Source: Bactericera cockerelli
Lineage: Eukaryota > Arthropoda > Insecta > Hemiptera > Triozidae
Direction: 5' to 3'
DNA: 64,000 nt
Assembly (NCBI GenBank): GCA_024516035.1
Contig: CM044965.1
Location: 2,705,146-2,769,145, forward strand
The stretch's first letter is position 1; every line of letters begins with the position of its first letter. A program made the position numbers and the translations under genes. The notes under the pieces are model-generated. The model did not search any database, had not been told where the DNA came from, and saw nothing but the letters and a program-made list of their open reading frames with translations. Positions 11,101-25,100 of the stretch are shown here, one piece after another.

Positions 11101-14100
11101 ATTTTACACTTTATCAAATAAGGACATATTCAATACAAACAGTTACTTACAAATTAATATACAATATAAGAAGAAGTAAAAACCCCCAAAAAATGGAGAA
11201 AAAATAAATAAATATCTACAAATATCTTAACTAAAGGGCGGGGTTATTGCTTTTGGCAATCTCTTCCACCCTTACTTATTATTCCAGGGACTTTTATTCC
11301 AGAAATAATAATAGTATCATCTTATTTATACTGCCCGATTAGGACTAATGATCTCATTATTTTAGCAGAGAGTTCAAGACACATTATTATGTGGTTGAAA
11401 TCCCAAATGGGAGGGTAACTTGTCACGTCCCGGCTTGAACCCGCGACCTTTGGATTACCAGTCAGCCGCCTTGACCACTGAGCTACCGGGCCAGAATGTG
11501 TAAATCACTTTCGTGATGTCACAACTACTCAAACTGCCTTTACTAGTCGTTCTGTGAACTGTAAACCTCACACAGATTCAACTATCGCATTATAAATGTT
11601 CAATCAAGCATGAATACATCGAGACTTTTCATTCAATAACCCACTCGATGGATTTTAATTAAAAAAATATCAAACGGCCCTTTTTTGGCCCTTTTTCGAT
11701 TTTTTTTTTAACCACAGAGCGGCCCCCTGAGCTTTCACGATCACAAAATTTCCCTACTCAACTTAAATATATTTTCTCAACGACTCTACAAAATTTCAAG
11801 AGCCTTGCTTGTTTCAATAGAAATAGAAGAATCGTTTTCAATTTTCACCAAAACGGCCCCCATTTGACCACTTCGGCCCAAAAAGTATAGGCAAAATTCT
11901 AGGATCTCAATGAACATGTATACTAAATTTCATCAATTTTGAAGAATCCAGTCGGGAGTTATCGCGGAACAGACAGACAGACAAACGAAAGCCAAATTGT
12001 CTAGTATGCAAGTCAAAACAGAACCCCATTTAGTGAGGTCGCTTCGCTCCCTCACTGTGTTCGGTTAACTAAATCTTTGCCTTTAGAGTAAAAACTGGCC
12101 ATTAGGGTAAAAACTGGCGATTAGATTAAAAACTGGCCATTAGAGTAAAAACTGGCCATTAGGGTAAAAACTGGCGATTAGATTAAAAACTGGCCATTAG
12201 AGTAAAAACTGGTCATTAGGGTAAAAACTGGCCATTAGGGTAAAAACTGGCCATTAGGGTAAAAACTGGCCATTAGAGTAAAAACTGGTCATTAGGGTAA
12301 AAAACTGGTCATTAGGGTAAAAACTGGCCATTAGAGTAAAAACTGGCCATTAGGGTAAAACCTTTCCCTCTTTCAGCTGGACCAAACCATCCTAAAGCTG
12401 AACAGCACAGTCGCCCCCTCCACCACTACCATGAGGCCCCTCTTCAACATCTCCTCCACTGGTAACCACTCTCTGGTCGCTGAACCCAAGGTTCCGGTGT
12501 TCGCATCCGCGGCTGGTGAATATTTCAGGTCAGTCAAGCTTTTTCTCCGCTCTTTCTTTCTTCAAAAGGCGCTATACTATAGGAAATAATCAAAGTTATC
12601 ATATTTGTGTTAATCACTTTCGTGATATCACAACTATCTACTCAAACTCGCTTTACTAAATCTACGCTGAAACCGGGACTTGAACCACCGACCTCCAGGT
12701 TACAAGTCCACCACCTTATCGAACAAGCTACTGAGGTTGGTGGAAATAATGAAAAAGAATGCCGTTGGCATTAGCACCGCCCTTGATCAAGTTTTGTTTT
12801 ATTAATGTCAATTTCTATGTATTTTTTTTATTTAAGAAGGTTCCATGTATTTAATTTTACAAATAAACATCTTCAACAAATAATGACGGTATACGTAAAC
12901 CCACCTTCAAAAGATAAAATTCTTGTGCTAAAGGTGGTAGTATACCTATATTCTATGTAAATAAAACTTGATCTAATATGTTTAATAATAAATAGTATTT
13001 AGGGAATTCCAGACATTACTGTCCTCTACCAGACCTTGTAGAATACAAAGGCCTTAGTGCAGAGTCAGACGTAATGGTCTCACAAATATTAATTGACCGA
13101 TTAAGCTTTTTTTGGTAAGTTTCTACTCGAGCGTTAAAATTTGAATTAGCTATTCATAGTTCAAACAATTTTAACTGGCCCTTTAATATTGGTCGGATCA
13201 ACATTAAAGTCAAAAATCAAAATTCAAACAGCTGATTCTATGTAGAATCTCATTTGAAGCAAAAAAAATTGTCTCGAATTAGTAATTTAAGATAAATGTG
13301 AAACACATGCTTTGTATAATAAACATTTGATTGATTGATTTTTAACATTTTAATCATTTTTTAATCAACCAATCAGAGAGCACTTCAATTTAAAACTCCA
13401 ATTACTCGATTAGCACTACACACTGAAATAATCAGTTCATTTCTCAATTAGGCTAAAAGGATCTCTAGTTAACACTCTGATTAGCCTTTGTCTTTTCACT
13501 ACCTCTAGAATCATAGATGTTCATCTCTTTATTTATTATATTTATATATATCTTTATTTGTATTATGATGTTACAATTTTCACCTCTTTATTTTCACAGC
13601 CGCTATATTCTCGAAATGCAGCACAGCACTGGACTACATGATCTAGGCTATATCAAGTGGGACATCGCCCTGTGTCTCCTGGCAGTCTACCTCATCTGCT
13701 ACTTCAGCATGTGGAAAGGCATATCTACTTCAGGAAAGGTAAGTTCTGCAACTTCAGATGGGACATAGCCCTGTGTCTACCTCATCTGTTACTTCAGCAT
13801 GTGGAAGGGCATATCTACTTCAGGAAAGGTAAGTTCTGAAACTTCAGATGGGATATAGCTCTGTGTCGACCTCATCTGTTACTTCAGCATGTGGAAAGGC
13901 ATATCTACTTCAGGAAAGGTAAGTTCCTGCTACTTCAGATGAGACATAGCCCTGTGTCTACTTCATCTGTTACTTCAGCATGTGGAAAGGCATATCTACT
14001 TCAGGAAAGGTAAGTTCCTGCTACTTCAGATGAGACATAGCCCTGTGTCTACTTCATCTGTTACTTCAGCATGTGGAAAGGCATATCTACTTCAGGAAAG

Positions 14101-17100
14101 GTAAGTTCTGCAACTTCAGATGGGATATCGCCCTGTGTCTACCTCATCTGTTACTTCAGCATGTGGAAAGGCATATCTACTTCAGGAAAGGTAAGTTCCT
14201 GCAACTTCAGATGGGACAGCGCCCTGTGTCTGCCTCATCTGTTACTTCAGCATGTGGAAAGGCATATCTACTTCAGGAAAGGTAAGTTCCTGCAACTTCA
14301 GATGGGACATCGCCCTGTGTCTGCCTCATCTGTTACTTCAGCATGTGGAAAGGCATATCTACTTCAGGAAAGGTAAGTTCTGCTACTTCAGATGGGACAT
14401 ATCCCTGTGTCTACCTCATCTGTTACTTCAGCATGTGGAAAGGCATATCTACTTCAGGAAAGGTAAGTTCCTGCAACTTCAGATGGGACATCGCCCTGTG
14501 TCTGCCTCATCTGTTACTTCAGCATGTGGAAAGGCATATCTACTTCAGGAAAGGTAAGTTCTGCTACTTCAGATGGGACATATCCCTGTGTCTACCTCAT
14601 CTGTTACTTCAGCATGTGGAAAGGCATATCTACTTCAGGAAAGGTAAGTTCCTGCTACTTCAGATGAGACATATCCCTGTGTCTACCTCATCTGTTACTT
14701 CAGCATGTGGAAAGGCATATCTACTTCAGGAAAGGTAAGTTGTGCAACTTCAGATGAGACATAGCCCTGTGTCTACCTCATCTGCTACTTCAGCATGTGG
14801 AAAGGCATATCTACTTCAGGAAAGGTAAGTTGTGCAACTTCAGATGAGACATAGCCCTGTGTCTACCTCATCTGTTACTTCAGCATGTGGAAAGGCATAT
14901 CTACTTCAGGAAAGGTAAGTTCATGCTACTTCAGACAGATGGGACATAGCCCTGTGTCTACCTCATCTGTTACTTCAGCATGTGGAAAGGCATATCTACT
15001 TCAGGAAAGGTAAGTTCTGCAACTTCAGATGGGACATAGTCCTGTGTCTACCTCATCTGTTACTTCAGCATGTGGAAAGGCATATCTACTTCAGGAAAGG
15101 TAAGTTCTGCAACTTCAGATGGGACATAGTCCTGTGTCTACCTCATCTGTTACTTCAGCATGTGGAAAGGCATATCTACTTCAGGAAAGGTAAGTTCTGC
15201 AACTTCAGATGGGACATAGTCCTGTGTCTACCTCATCTGTTACTTCAGCATGTGGAAAGGCATATCTACTTCAGGAAAGGTAAGTTCCTGCAACTTCAGA
15301 TGAGACATCGCCCTGTGTCTCCTAGCTATCTACCTTATCTGTTACTTCAGCATGTGGAAAGGCATATTTACTTCAGGAAAGGTAAGTTCAGGAAAGGTGG
15401 TCATATCTGGTAAAACCAGGTCGTCTGGTAAAACTCACAAACCAAGTACTGAAATTAACCTCACCCAGCCTGAGTGGGGTCGAGAATAGTACGAGTGTTT
15501 AAATTTGAATGGTCATTGACAAAATATGTGAGTTCATATTTTATTAAATGTTCATAAATTTGGGGTTACGTAACAAAGAATGCCTAAGGCATAAATTTCG
15601 CCCCGGATTACAAGACAATTGTAAATATAAATTTTATTAATGTTGTTCTATTTACTTCTGATAAATGTCTAATATTGTTCTATATATTAAACAATACTTG
15701 AGTTAATGGTAGTTTATGTAAATTTACAGATAGAACATGGAAGTCAATTTTTCCGATGGTAATGCTCCCAATACCTTTCTGGATTGTTATGCTTATTTTT
15801 TATATTGTTGATTGTTTTTTATATAAAAAATAAATAAACAAATAACTATTATCTCCGTCCATTCCTCAGGTCGTCTGGTTCACAGCTCTGTTCCCCTATG
15901 TGGTGCTGCTGATTCTGCTGATCCGAGGAATTACTCTGCCTGGATCAGCAGAAGGCATCAAGTACTATCTCAAACCCAACTTCGACGCCATCACCAAATC
16001 TGAGGTAAGTAACACCCCCCACCCCGCCAGCCTTCGTGGCGTACCGGTTTTGACTCCTCCCGTTGGTCCAGAGATCCCGAGTTCGACTCCCGGTTGGGGC
16101 AGACTTTTCGAACAGAAAATTCATCTCCAACCACGTGAGTCGAGCATTTCAAAGCTTCTAGTGTGGAGAGGAAGCATTTTTCGGATTTTCGTCTCACAAT
16201 AGACAAAAAATACATGGTAAATATCTGTTTACCATGTATTTTTTGTCGATGGACTTATGCTGCACACTGTTTAATAAATTATAATTATTATTATTATATT
16301 ATTAGGGTCATAATGTTATTACAATTATCACAATATTAATAATATTATGATTGTTATGTACGCATACACAAAAACACATACTTTTCACTCGGTCGCATAT
16401 TTTCTATTGTTTAGACTTCAGAGTATCACACGACAAGCCATCAAGCGTGAGTTGATAAATAATGTGTAATAGACTCGAAGGTGATTGGGGGATGGTAGGA
16501 CGACGAAATGGGGAAGAGAAAGGGAAAAATCACTTGATATAAAAAAGAGGCAAACAAAATCACGAAGGATAAAAAGAGAGAGAGAGGAATAAAAAGAGAA
16601 AGGGAAAATTCACTTGGGATAAAAAAAAATAAGGGAAATCACGGCGGATAAAAAGAGAGAGAAGATTAGAAAGGGAAATATCACTTGGAATATAAAAACA
16701 GAGGGAAATCACGAATGAAAAAGAGAGGGAAAATGTCATGGGATATAAATGATAGGGAGAGAGATAAATGACAAGAGCGCACGAATAGCTCAGTGGTTAA
16801 GCACTAGCTTGCCATGTGGAAGGTCCCGGTTTCGAACACCCGCGGCGACAAAAATTTGTATTCAAAATTAGGTTACAGTTGTTTCTAAGGGATACCTTCC
16901 GGTGCGCTCGTGTTGACCCAGCACCTAAATGGGGAGTATTGTGTCACTTTTCGCCCATCAGAGGGGAGGCATACTACGGGATGGACAGGCTACAAAACAA
17001 ACCACAAACGTAGCTCCTGTTTCATGGCTACGAAATAAAAATGGCTGTGAAACACTCATCTTAAAATAAAAAAAAATGGCAAGTGGGAGAAAATCTCGAT

Positions 17101-20100
17101 AATAAAAAAAAGAAAAAGGAAAAATCACCTAGGTTAAATTAGAGGGAGAGAGAGGGAAATCACGAGAGATAAAAAAGAGGGAGAGGGAAAAGATAGAGAA
17201 AGGGATAAATTACAAGGGATTTAAAATTAATGACGAGAGGGAGGAAATCACGAGAATAAAGAAAAGAGAACGGGAAAAATCATGATACTTGGAGACAGAC
17301 GGATAGTGGGATAAATCACGAGGATTAAAAGAGAGAGAGAAAGAGAGAGGTAAAGGTATAAATTACAAGTGATTTAAAATGGCTAGGGGAGGAAATCACG
17401 AGAGTAAGAAAAAAAGGAAAAATCACTTGGGTTGAGAAAAGAGGGAGAGGGAAAAGATGGATAAAGGGATAAATTACAAGGGATTTAAAATGGCGAGAGG
17501 GAGGAAATCACGAGAGTAAAGAAAAGAGGAAGGGAAAAATCACGAGAGATAAAAAAGAGAGGGAGGGAAAAAAACATATGAAAAAAAAGGAGGGAGAGGA
17601 AAAAGATAGATAAAGGGATAAATTACAAGGGATTTAAAATGACGAGAGGGAAGAAATCACGAGAATAAAGAAAAGAGAACGGGAAAAATCACGAGACATA
17701 AGAGACAGACGGATAGTGGGAGTGGGATAAATCACAAGGAATAAAAGAAAGAGAGAGAGAGAAGTAGAGGGATAAATTACAAGGAATAAAAGAAAGAGAG
17801 AGAGAGAGCGAAGTAGAGGGATAAATTACAAGGGATTTAAAAAAGAGGAAGGAGAAACGTGTGAAGTACACAAGTTCCCCTTGAATAACTTGAACATCAT
17901 AATTCCATTTCATAACCTATTTTTTTCCAAGCTTCTAGTTTTTGACACGTTCTTTTTTTTTCTGACACCATGTCCGTCAAGAGAATAATAATAATGATTT
18001 TAAAATTACTACGGGGTCCACTCACACCTCATGAGGAAAAATGAGTGGCTACTTTAATCTGAGCACCGACCAGTGGCGGAAATATGGGCAGATTAGATAT
18101 TAAGATATTCAATGAGGAAAAAAGAGCACTGGTAGTGGTTAACGCGCTAGTCTGATAATCCAGGTAGCGTAGGGATCCGTTGGTTCGAATCCCACCCAGG
18201 GCATGAATTTTTCCTCATTAATTTGAGTTGGTGATCACATAATAATAAGACTCTACGGGTTAGGTGGTAGAAAATGATTTGAACAACCTCGCCTTGTGCT
18301 GGGGTTACCTTAAACTAAAAAGTGTTGTTGATATTATTATTATTATCACAATCCTACGCTACCCACTTAAATTGTGATATAATACCACCATGAAAATCAT
18401 TTAATTTTAACACTGAGCCGTTAAGAGCATTGTTTGCTAACTCGGAGGTTGCGGGTTCGAATCCTGGCCGGAACAGAAAATTCTGACCAAGTTTTTCGTT
18501 TCCGGAATGGCATGGATGTAAAGGTAAAGTGTCCTGAAGTCATGAGAAAGCGGTTCCGAGGCACACATAACTTAAAATATTAAATTAATTAACCCTTTGA
18601 GTGCCCTGAAGTAATGAGAAAGCGATTCCGGGGCATAAATAACTTAAAATATTAAATTAATTAACCTTTTGATTCCAGGTGTGGGTGGATGCGGCCACTC
18701 AGGTCTTCTTCTCTCTGGGTCCTGGGTTTGGTGTTCTCCTGGCCTACGCCTCGTACAACAAATATCACAACAATGTCTACCAGTAAGTTCCGTGTCGGTA
18801 GCTCTGTGGTCAAGACGTCGGGGTCTGGTAATCCAGATGCCGTGGGTTCGAAACCTAGTCGGGAAAAATTAAACGCGCCATCGACGGTGGTTTTAGGATG
18901 GAAAAAAATCTTCTTTTAAGGACATTCTCCAACAAAATTTTAAATAAGTTATTATTCTTCTTGTTGTAGTCAGCTTGTCTACAGCTGGGGGAGTGATGGT
19001 CCTTATCCAATTTTTTTTTTTTTTAATTTAATATCTCTTTCAACTGGTCAGAATCACGACGGGAGGTTTACCCTTCATTCGCTGAAAAAACACAAACCAG
19101 CTACTCAAATTAAGCTCACCCAGCCTGAGTGGGGCCCGGAATAGCCAGCATCACAAGGGTTCGAATTCGAATGGTCACCCATTCAAATCCTAGCCTCGTT
19201 GGACGTTGTATAACTTCAGTGACTGAATAAGAACTAGTGTATTCACTGTGCCATCGAGTCCGCACTATGGCACTGTGCCACTGTGCCATATCCAGAGAAA
19301 AACAATTTTATACAATAACAAACAAAAACAACTACCAGCCTTTAACTACTTGCTTGACACACAGATTGCTGATCAAAAGAACTGGTCTTCATTTTTTTCA
19401 TTAGTTTGAATTAAAAAAAAAAAATATTATTTATTTTTGTTTTCTTTATTTCTTTATTTTTTTTCTTAACCATGTAGTAATTTGAAAAGTAAGCTCGTTC
19501 TGAAGTACATATTTCTATGTGCGATCAACCATCATAAGTTTCATCTTAACATTTCAGAGACGCAATCCTGACCAGTTTAATCAACTCGTGCACCAGTTTC
19601 ATAGCAGGCTTTGTCATCTTCTCAGTTCTGGGCTACATGGCGCACATATCTGGTGTGCCCATCAACGAGGTAGCGGTGGAAGGTAATCATAAATTGTTCT
19701 TTAATTTGTAATAATTTAAAATTTTATAGTAGCCAGGGGGGTGCACCCCCTCCCCCCCCCTAGAAAATTCCAGGTAGTATGCAACACTAGGTATTATTGA
19801 TTGTTCACTAGGTATTATCCTCATTAGCTGCCCCCCCCCCCCCCCCCTAGCCAAAATCCTGGCTACGCCCATGATAATATATGTAATCTATCTACATCAA
19901 TTGGTACAGTATTAAATTATCGTAAAATGTATCAATTAGAAAGAAGAAAAAAATGAAGTTACATTATTATTACATACAAAACCTGACAAAAATACTTGTT
20001 ATTTATTGTATACTAAAGTTTAGGGCTTGTCTGGAGCCACCCATTTGTGTCGCTTAAATCTTAAAAAAAAAAAGATGAGTGTTTCACAGCCATTTTTATT

Positions 20101-22071
20101 TCGTAGCCATCAAACAGGAGCTACTGTAGACGCTCGTGTTCTGTGTTATAGCCTGCCCATCCCGTAGTATGCCTCCCCTCTGATGGGCGAGAAGTTACAC
20201 AATACTTCTCATTTAGGTGCTGGGTCAACACGAGCGCACCGGAAGGTATCCCTTAAAAACAACTGTAACCATTTTTTTTTTTTTTTTTTCAATACTCTAT
20301 TTTTTGTAATTAATTTTTTAATATTTTTTTATAAATTTAATTAGTTTTTATTTTCTCTGTTGTTCTTCCACGTGTTCGCACCAGGCGAATTCACAACACT
20401 CCCCTCTGATGGGCGAAAAGTGACACAATACTCCCCATTTAGATGCTTTGTCAACACGAGCGCACCGGTATATCCCTTAGAAACAACTGTAACCTAATTT
20501 TGAATACAAATTTTTGTCGGCGCGGGGGTTCGAACCCGGGACCTTCCGCATGGCAAGCGAGTGCTTAACCACTGAGCCATTCCTGAGTATGGTTTTGTTT
20601 TATCACCACAGGTCCGGGCCTGGTGTTCATCGTGTACCCAGCTGCCATCGCGACCATGCCTGGCTCCATCTTCTGGTCCCTCATCTTCTTCATGATGCTG
20701 CTGACCCTAGGTCTGGATAGCTCGGTAAGTCACCACTAGGGTCCATCTTCTGGTCCCTCATCTTCTTCATGATGCTGCTGACCCTAGGTCTGGATAGCTC
20801 GGTAAGTCACCACTAGGGTCCATCTTCTGGTCCCTCATCTTCTTCATGATGCTGCTGACCCTAGGTCTGGATAGCTCGGTAAGTCACCACTAGGGTCCAT
20901 CTTCTGGTCCCTCATCTTCTTCATGATGCTGCTGACCCTAGGTCTGAATAGCTCGGTGAGTCACCACACTCCTGAATGGTTCTAATAGAATAGTAACATG
21001 ATGTCCTATGTTGCAGAATTTGTCATGTAGTATACCAATAAAATGTAAATAATAATAAATTTGTCCTGAAAATTGTTCTCATATACAGTCATATGAAGGT
21101 TTGACAGTATAAATTGTTCTGTCCCGGTAGCTCCGTGGTAAAGGCGGCACTCTGTGAATCCAGAGATTCCAGAGGTCGTGGGTTCGAAACCCAGCCGGGA
21201 CATGATAAGTTATCCTCCCATTTGGGATTTTTACCACATAATAATACGTTTTGGGCTTACTGCTGGAATAATGGGACTTTAATAGTCCTAATCGGGCAAC
21301 ATAAATAAGGCGATATTATTATTATTGTATTAAAAAGGATACAAGATTCTCATGTTGTGATAAAAATCCAAATGGTAAAAATAAAGTGGCACACGAATAG
21401 CTCAGGGGTAAGATACTAGTTTGCCATGTGGAAGGTCCTAGGTTCGATCCTTCGTGCCCACAAAAAATGTGTATCCAAAATTTGATCGAACAGTAGGTAC
21501 ATAATAAATATAGTTATATTATTTTTACTTCCGAAAATTTCTAATATTATAAATTGAAAGTATAACGTAACATGAAGATTGTTATATAAAAAATATAGTT
21601 ATAACCGAACTCAGTTGCGGAAAACTCGATAAGGCGGCGGACTCGTAATCTGGAGGTTGGTGGTTCAAGTTCCAAGTTAAGCAAAGATTTAGTAAAGTGA
21701 GTTTGAGTAATTCATAGTGATATCACGATTGTGAACACAATGTATATACTCGTATGTATACCTATATATATTATTATGATACATCGTTATATTCTTTTTT
21801 TTTAATCTGTTGCCGAACTAATTCCTTCACTATATTCACATCATCTGAATCTTACGTTCACTAACTCTACTCCAGCCATGTGAGGTCTCGAATTTAATAA
21901 AATATAAAGATAAGCAATGCCCTTTTCCACAATGGAAAGCTTTGTCTGGTGCGTGACGGAATTAATTCACCTCCAGCTTTTCCTTCTCCACCTCCACTTC
22001 CATTAGCATCACCTCCATCCTCATCACCGCTCCATTTTGTACACACGAAAAAAGAAAAACTTCCTAAATCT

Positions 22072-22103
<32 letters not shown>

Positions 22104-25100
22104 TCCTAAAATTATAAAAAGTCATCATAGGTATTTGTGTTAAAAAAGAGTTGATAAAAAATATTCCAAATCCGTTTTTAATTTTCAAGTACTATTTTTC
22201 TCCATTTTTTTATTTACTTATTCAATATATTTGTGTTAATCACTTTCGTCACTAGTATACTCAAACTCTAGGCGCTAAATTTTAACCCAAATTGGGTCTC
22301 GAACCACCGACCTCCAGGTTAAAAGTCCGCCGCCTTATCGATCAACCTATGTACTTCCAAAAAATTGTTCTGATTTGGGTGATTATTGGAACAAAATTTT
22401 GCTTTTTGTAGTGTTGAAAGTTGAAATAGACAATAATTTCCTATCAATATGGTGATTTTTTGTACCTTCCGGTGCGCTCATGTTGACCCAGCACCGGGAT
22501 GGGCAAGCTACTTAACAAACCATAAGCGTCTACAGTAGCTCCTGTTTCATAGTTACGAAATAAAAAAGGCTGTGAAACACTCATTTTTTATATAGGTTTA
22601 TATACTATTGTAATTTTCAAGTTTCTTTCAGCCATAGAATTGCCATTCGATAATCTATCATTCTAGAATTGACTTTTTCAGAAACCAATGTAACTTTTCC
22701 CTTTTCGAGTAATAAAATAAATTATATCTTAATAAATAAATTATAATTATAAATATTATAATTATAGAGAGAGGTTTTATCAAGGTTTCCAGGCGTTTGA
22801 CTTTTCCGTTGATTTATCAACAATGAGGTGTCAACTTCATTGTTTTAACCATGAGAGCGAGTGGACTAAATGAACCTCTAATTTTAGAACTCAATAATTT
22901 TCACAGGTCAGATACTAGATAGATCTATGAAATTCTCGTCATAAATAAATAAAAATGAGTATTTCGTAGCCATGATACAGGAGCTATTGTAGACGCTTTA
23001 TGTATACGTACTCACTCATACGTAAAATGTACTATGTATGTATAATATTGGGGTTTAAATTTAGTTTCAAACGGTTACTCTATTTAGTGACTTATTTATG
23101 AATTCTATAATTTTGTAAATTAATAATTTCTTCATTCCACATGAATTTTTCAATCTCTAGAACCGACTTGGTCTAACTTTATCTACAGTATGTTTCTGAA
23201 AAGTTGGCCATCCCCTCGTAACTTTTAAACGCGATGGAATTTTTCAATTCTGTAAAGTTCTAAGGATAGGAAGTGCCCTTTTAGGTTTTAAAGATTTTTT
23301 CATTTTTCTCGCGAAGTTTAAATGAAATGGCACATTTTTTTCTTCTTGTAACTTAAAGCCAATATGTACAGGTTCCACTGAACATAGTACACTGGTAGTC
23401 AAGTGGTTAACGCGCTAGTCTGGTAATCCAGGTAGCGTAGGGATCCGTTGGTTCGAATCCCACTCAGTGCATGGATTTTTCCTCATTAATTTGAGTTTGT
23501 GACCACATAATAATAAGACTCTGAGGGTAAGGTGGTAGAAAATGCTTTGAGCATTAACCTCGCCTGGTGGATGCCTTCCACTAAAGAGTATTATTATTAT
23601 TATTACATATTACGAGAGTTTTAAAAAAGTGTTTCAGTTTTTTTTAAGTGTTTCTGGTGCTTCGTGTGTTTCAGTTCGGTGGGTCCGAGGCCATCATCAC
23701 AGCTCTGAGTGACGAGTTCCCTCTCATCGGGAACAACAGGGAGATCTTCATCGCCTGTCTCTTCTCTCTGTACTTCATCGTGGGTCTTGCCTCTTGCGCC
23801 CAAGTAAGTATAATCATCATCATCATAGTGTGGCGTCATCGTGAACGATGGTAGCCAGACAGGGGAGGATTTTTTGTTGTTGTTGAAAAAAATGAGTGTT
23901 TCATAACCGTTTTTATTTCGTAGCCATGAAACAAGAGCTACTGTAAACGCTTGTGGTCTGTGTTGTAGCCTGCCCATGCCTCCCCTCTGATGGGCGAGAA
24001 GTGACCGATTACTTCCCAATTATGTGCTGGGTCAACACGAGCGTACCGGAAGGTATCCCTTACAAACAATTGTAACCAAGTAATCGCGCGCTCCTAATGA
24101 CTCAGCACTTCTACCACTGTCTTATCAAGGAGGCTAATAATTGACAAGGGCCCCCAGAACCAAGCCAATGCTGGTCTACTCCCTGTTTATAGTTCCCCAG
24201 CCAGAGTAAGTATGAATAGAAGAATAATTTGTATGAGCGCCGTGTAATTTTGTGAGTATGCAATGTGGTATGTATGTTACTTTAGCTTTACTTTAATTGT
24301 TTTTTTTACAAATTAACGGTGTTTACCCATGTTTATTGTTTATAATATGAAAATACAATTGTATAAAGTTGAAAATATAAATAGTAATAAAATAAAGTTA
24401 GGTATAAATATAAAATATAAATGATGCTATCTTTACAATGTTATTATCACTTAGGGTTTCTTTATTCCTTGAATGCAAACACTTGAAACTGACTAGCGCC
24501 CAAGATTGTATACAACAGGATGATCGGAATTAATGCATGGATATTTTTACAATGGATTCAGGAGGTCAAAGTAAGACTAAAAAGTACCCAGAGCATATAC
24601 CCGCAAATGCTTCCAAACCGAGATATCAAGCAAATACCGGTTCTTTAAAATCATACATCTGTGCCTTTACATGCTTTTCTTGATTACCCACCTCTAAACT
24701 GGTAGTAACGCGCTAGTCTAATCATCTAGGTAGCTTAGGGATCCGTTGGTTCGAATCCCACCCAGTGTATGATTTTTTCCTCATTAATTTGAGTTTCTGA
24801 CCACATGATAATAAAACTCTGAGGGTTAGGTGGTAGAAAATGCTTGGGGCATTAACCTCACCTGGTTTTTACCTTCCAATAAAGAGTGTTATTAATAATT
24901 ACTGTGTTGACCTTTTCCTACCTTACAGGGTGGCTTCTATTTCTTTCACCTGCTGGACAAATACGCGGCTGGTTACTCCATCCTGATAGCTGTTCTCTTC
25001 GAGAGCATCGCTGTGTCCTGGATTTATGGTAAGCACTATCGTCTATCCCGGTAGCTCAGTGGTAAAGGCGGCACTCTGTGAATCCAAAGATTCCAGAGTT

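Noticed and set aside
12082..12360. Interstitial telomere repeat because of TTAGGG
   Set aside because: TTAGGG is only part of a 19-bp unit and is not repeated on its own.
14071..15413. Open frames of 100-143 residues through the TM4 donor array
   Set aside because: They arise because the repeat unit is often 90 bp. The frames differ from the SERT frame or lie behind a stop, and no start or partner exon fits.
19687..19872. Gly-rich minus-strand frame in an intron
   Set aside because: Produced by two C runs; not conserved and without splice context.
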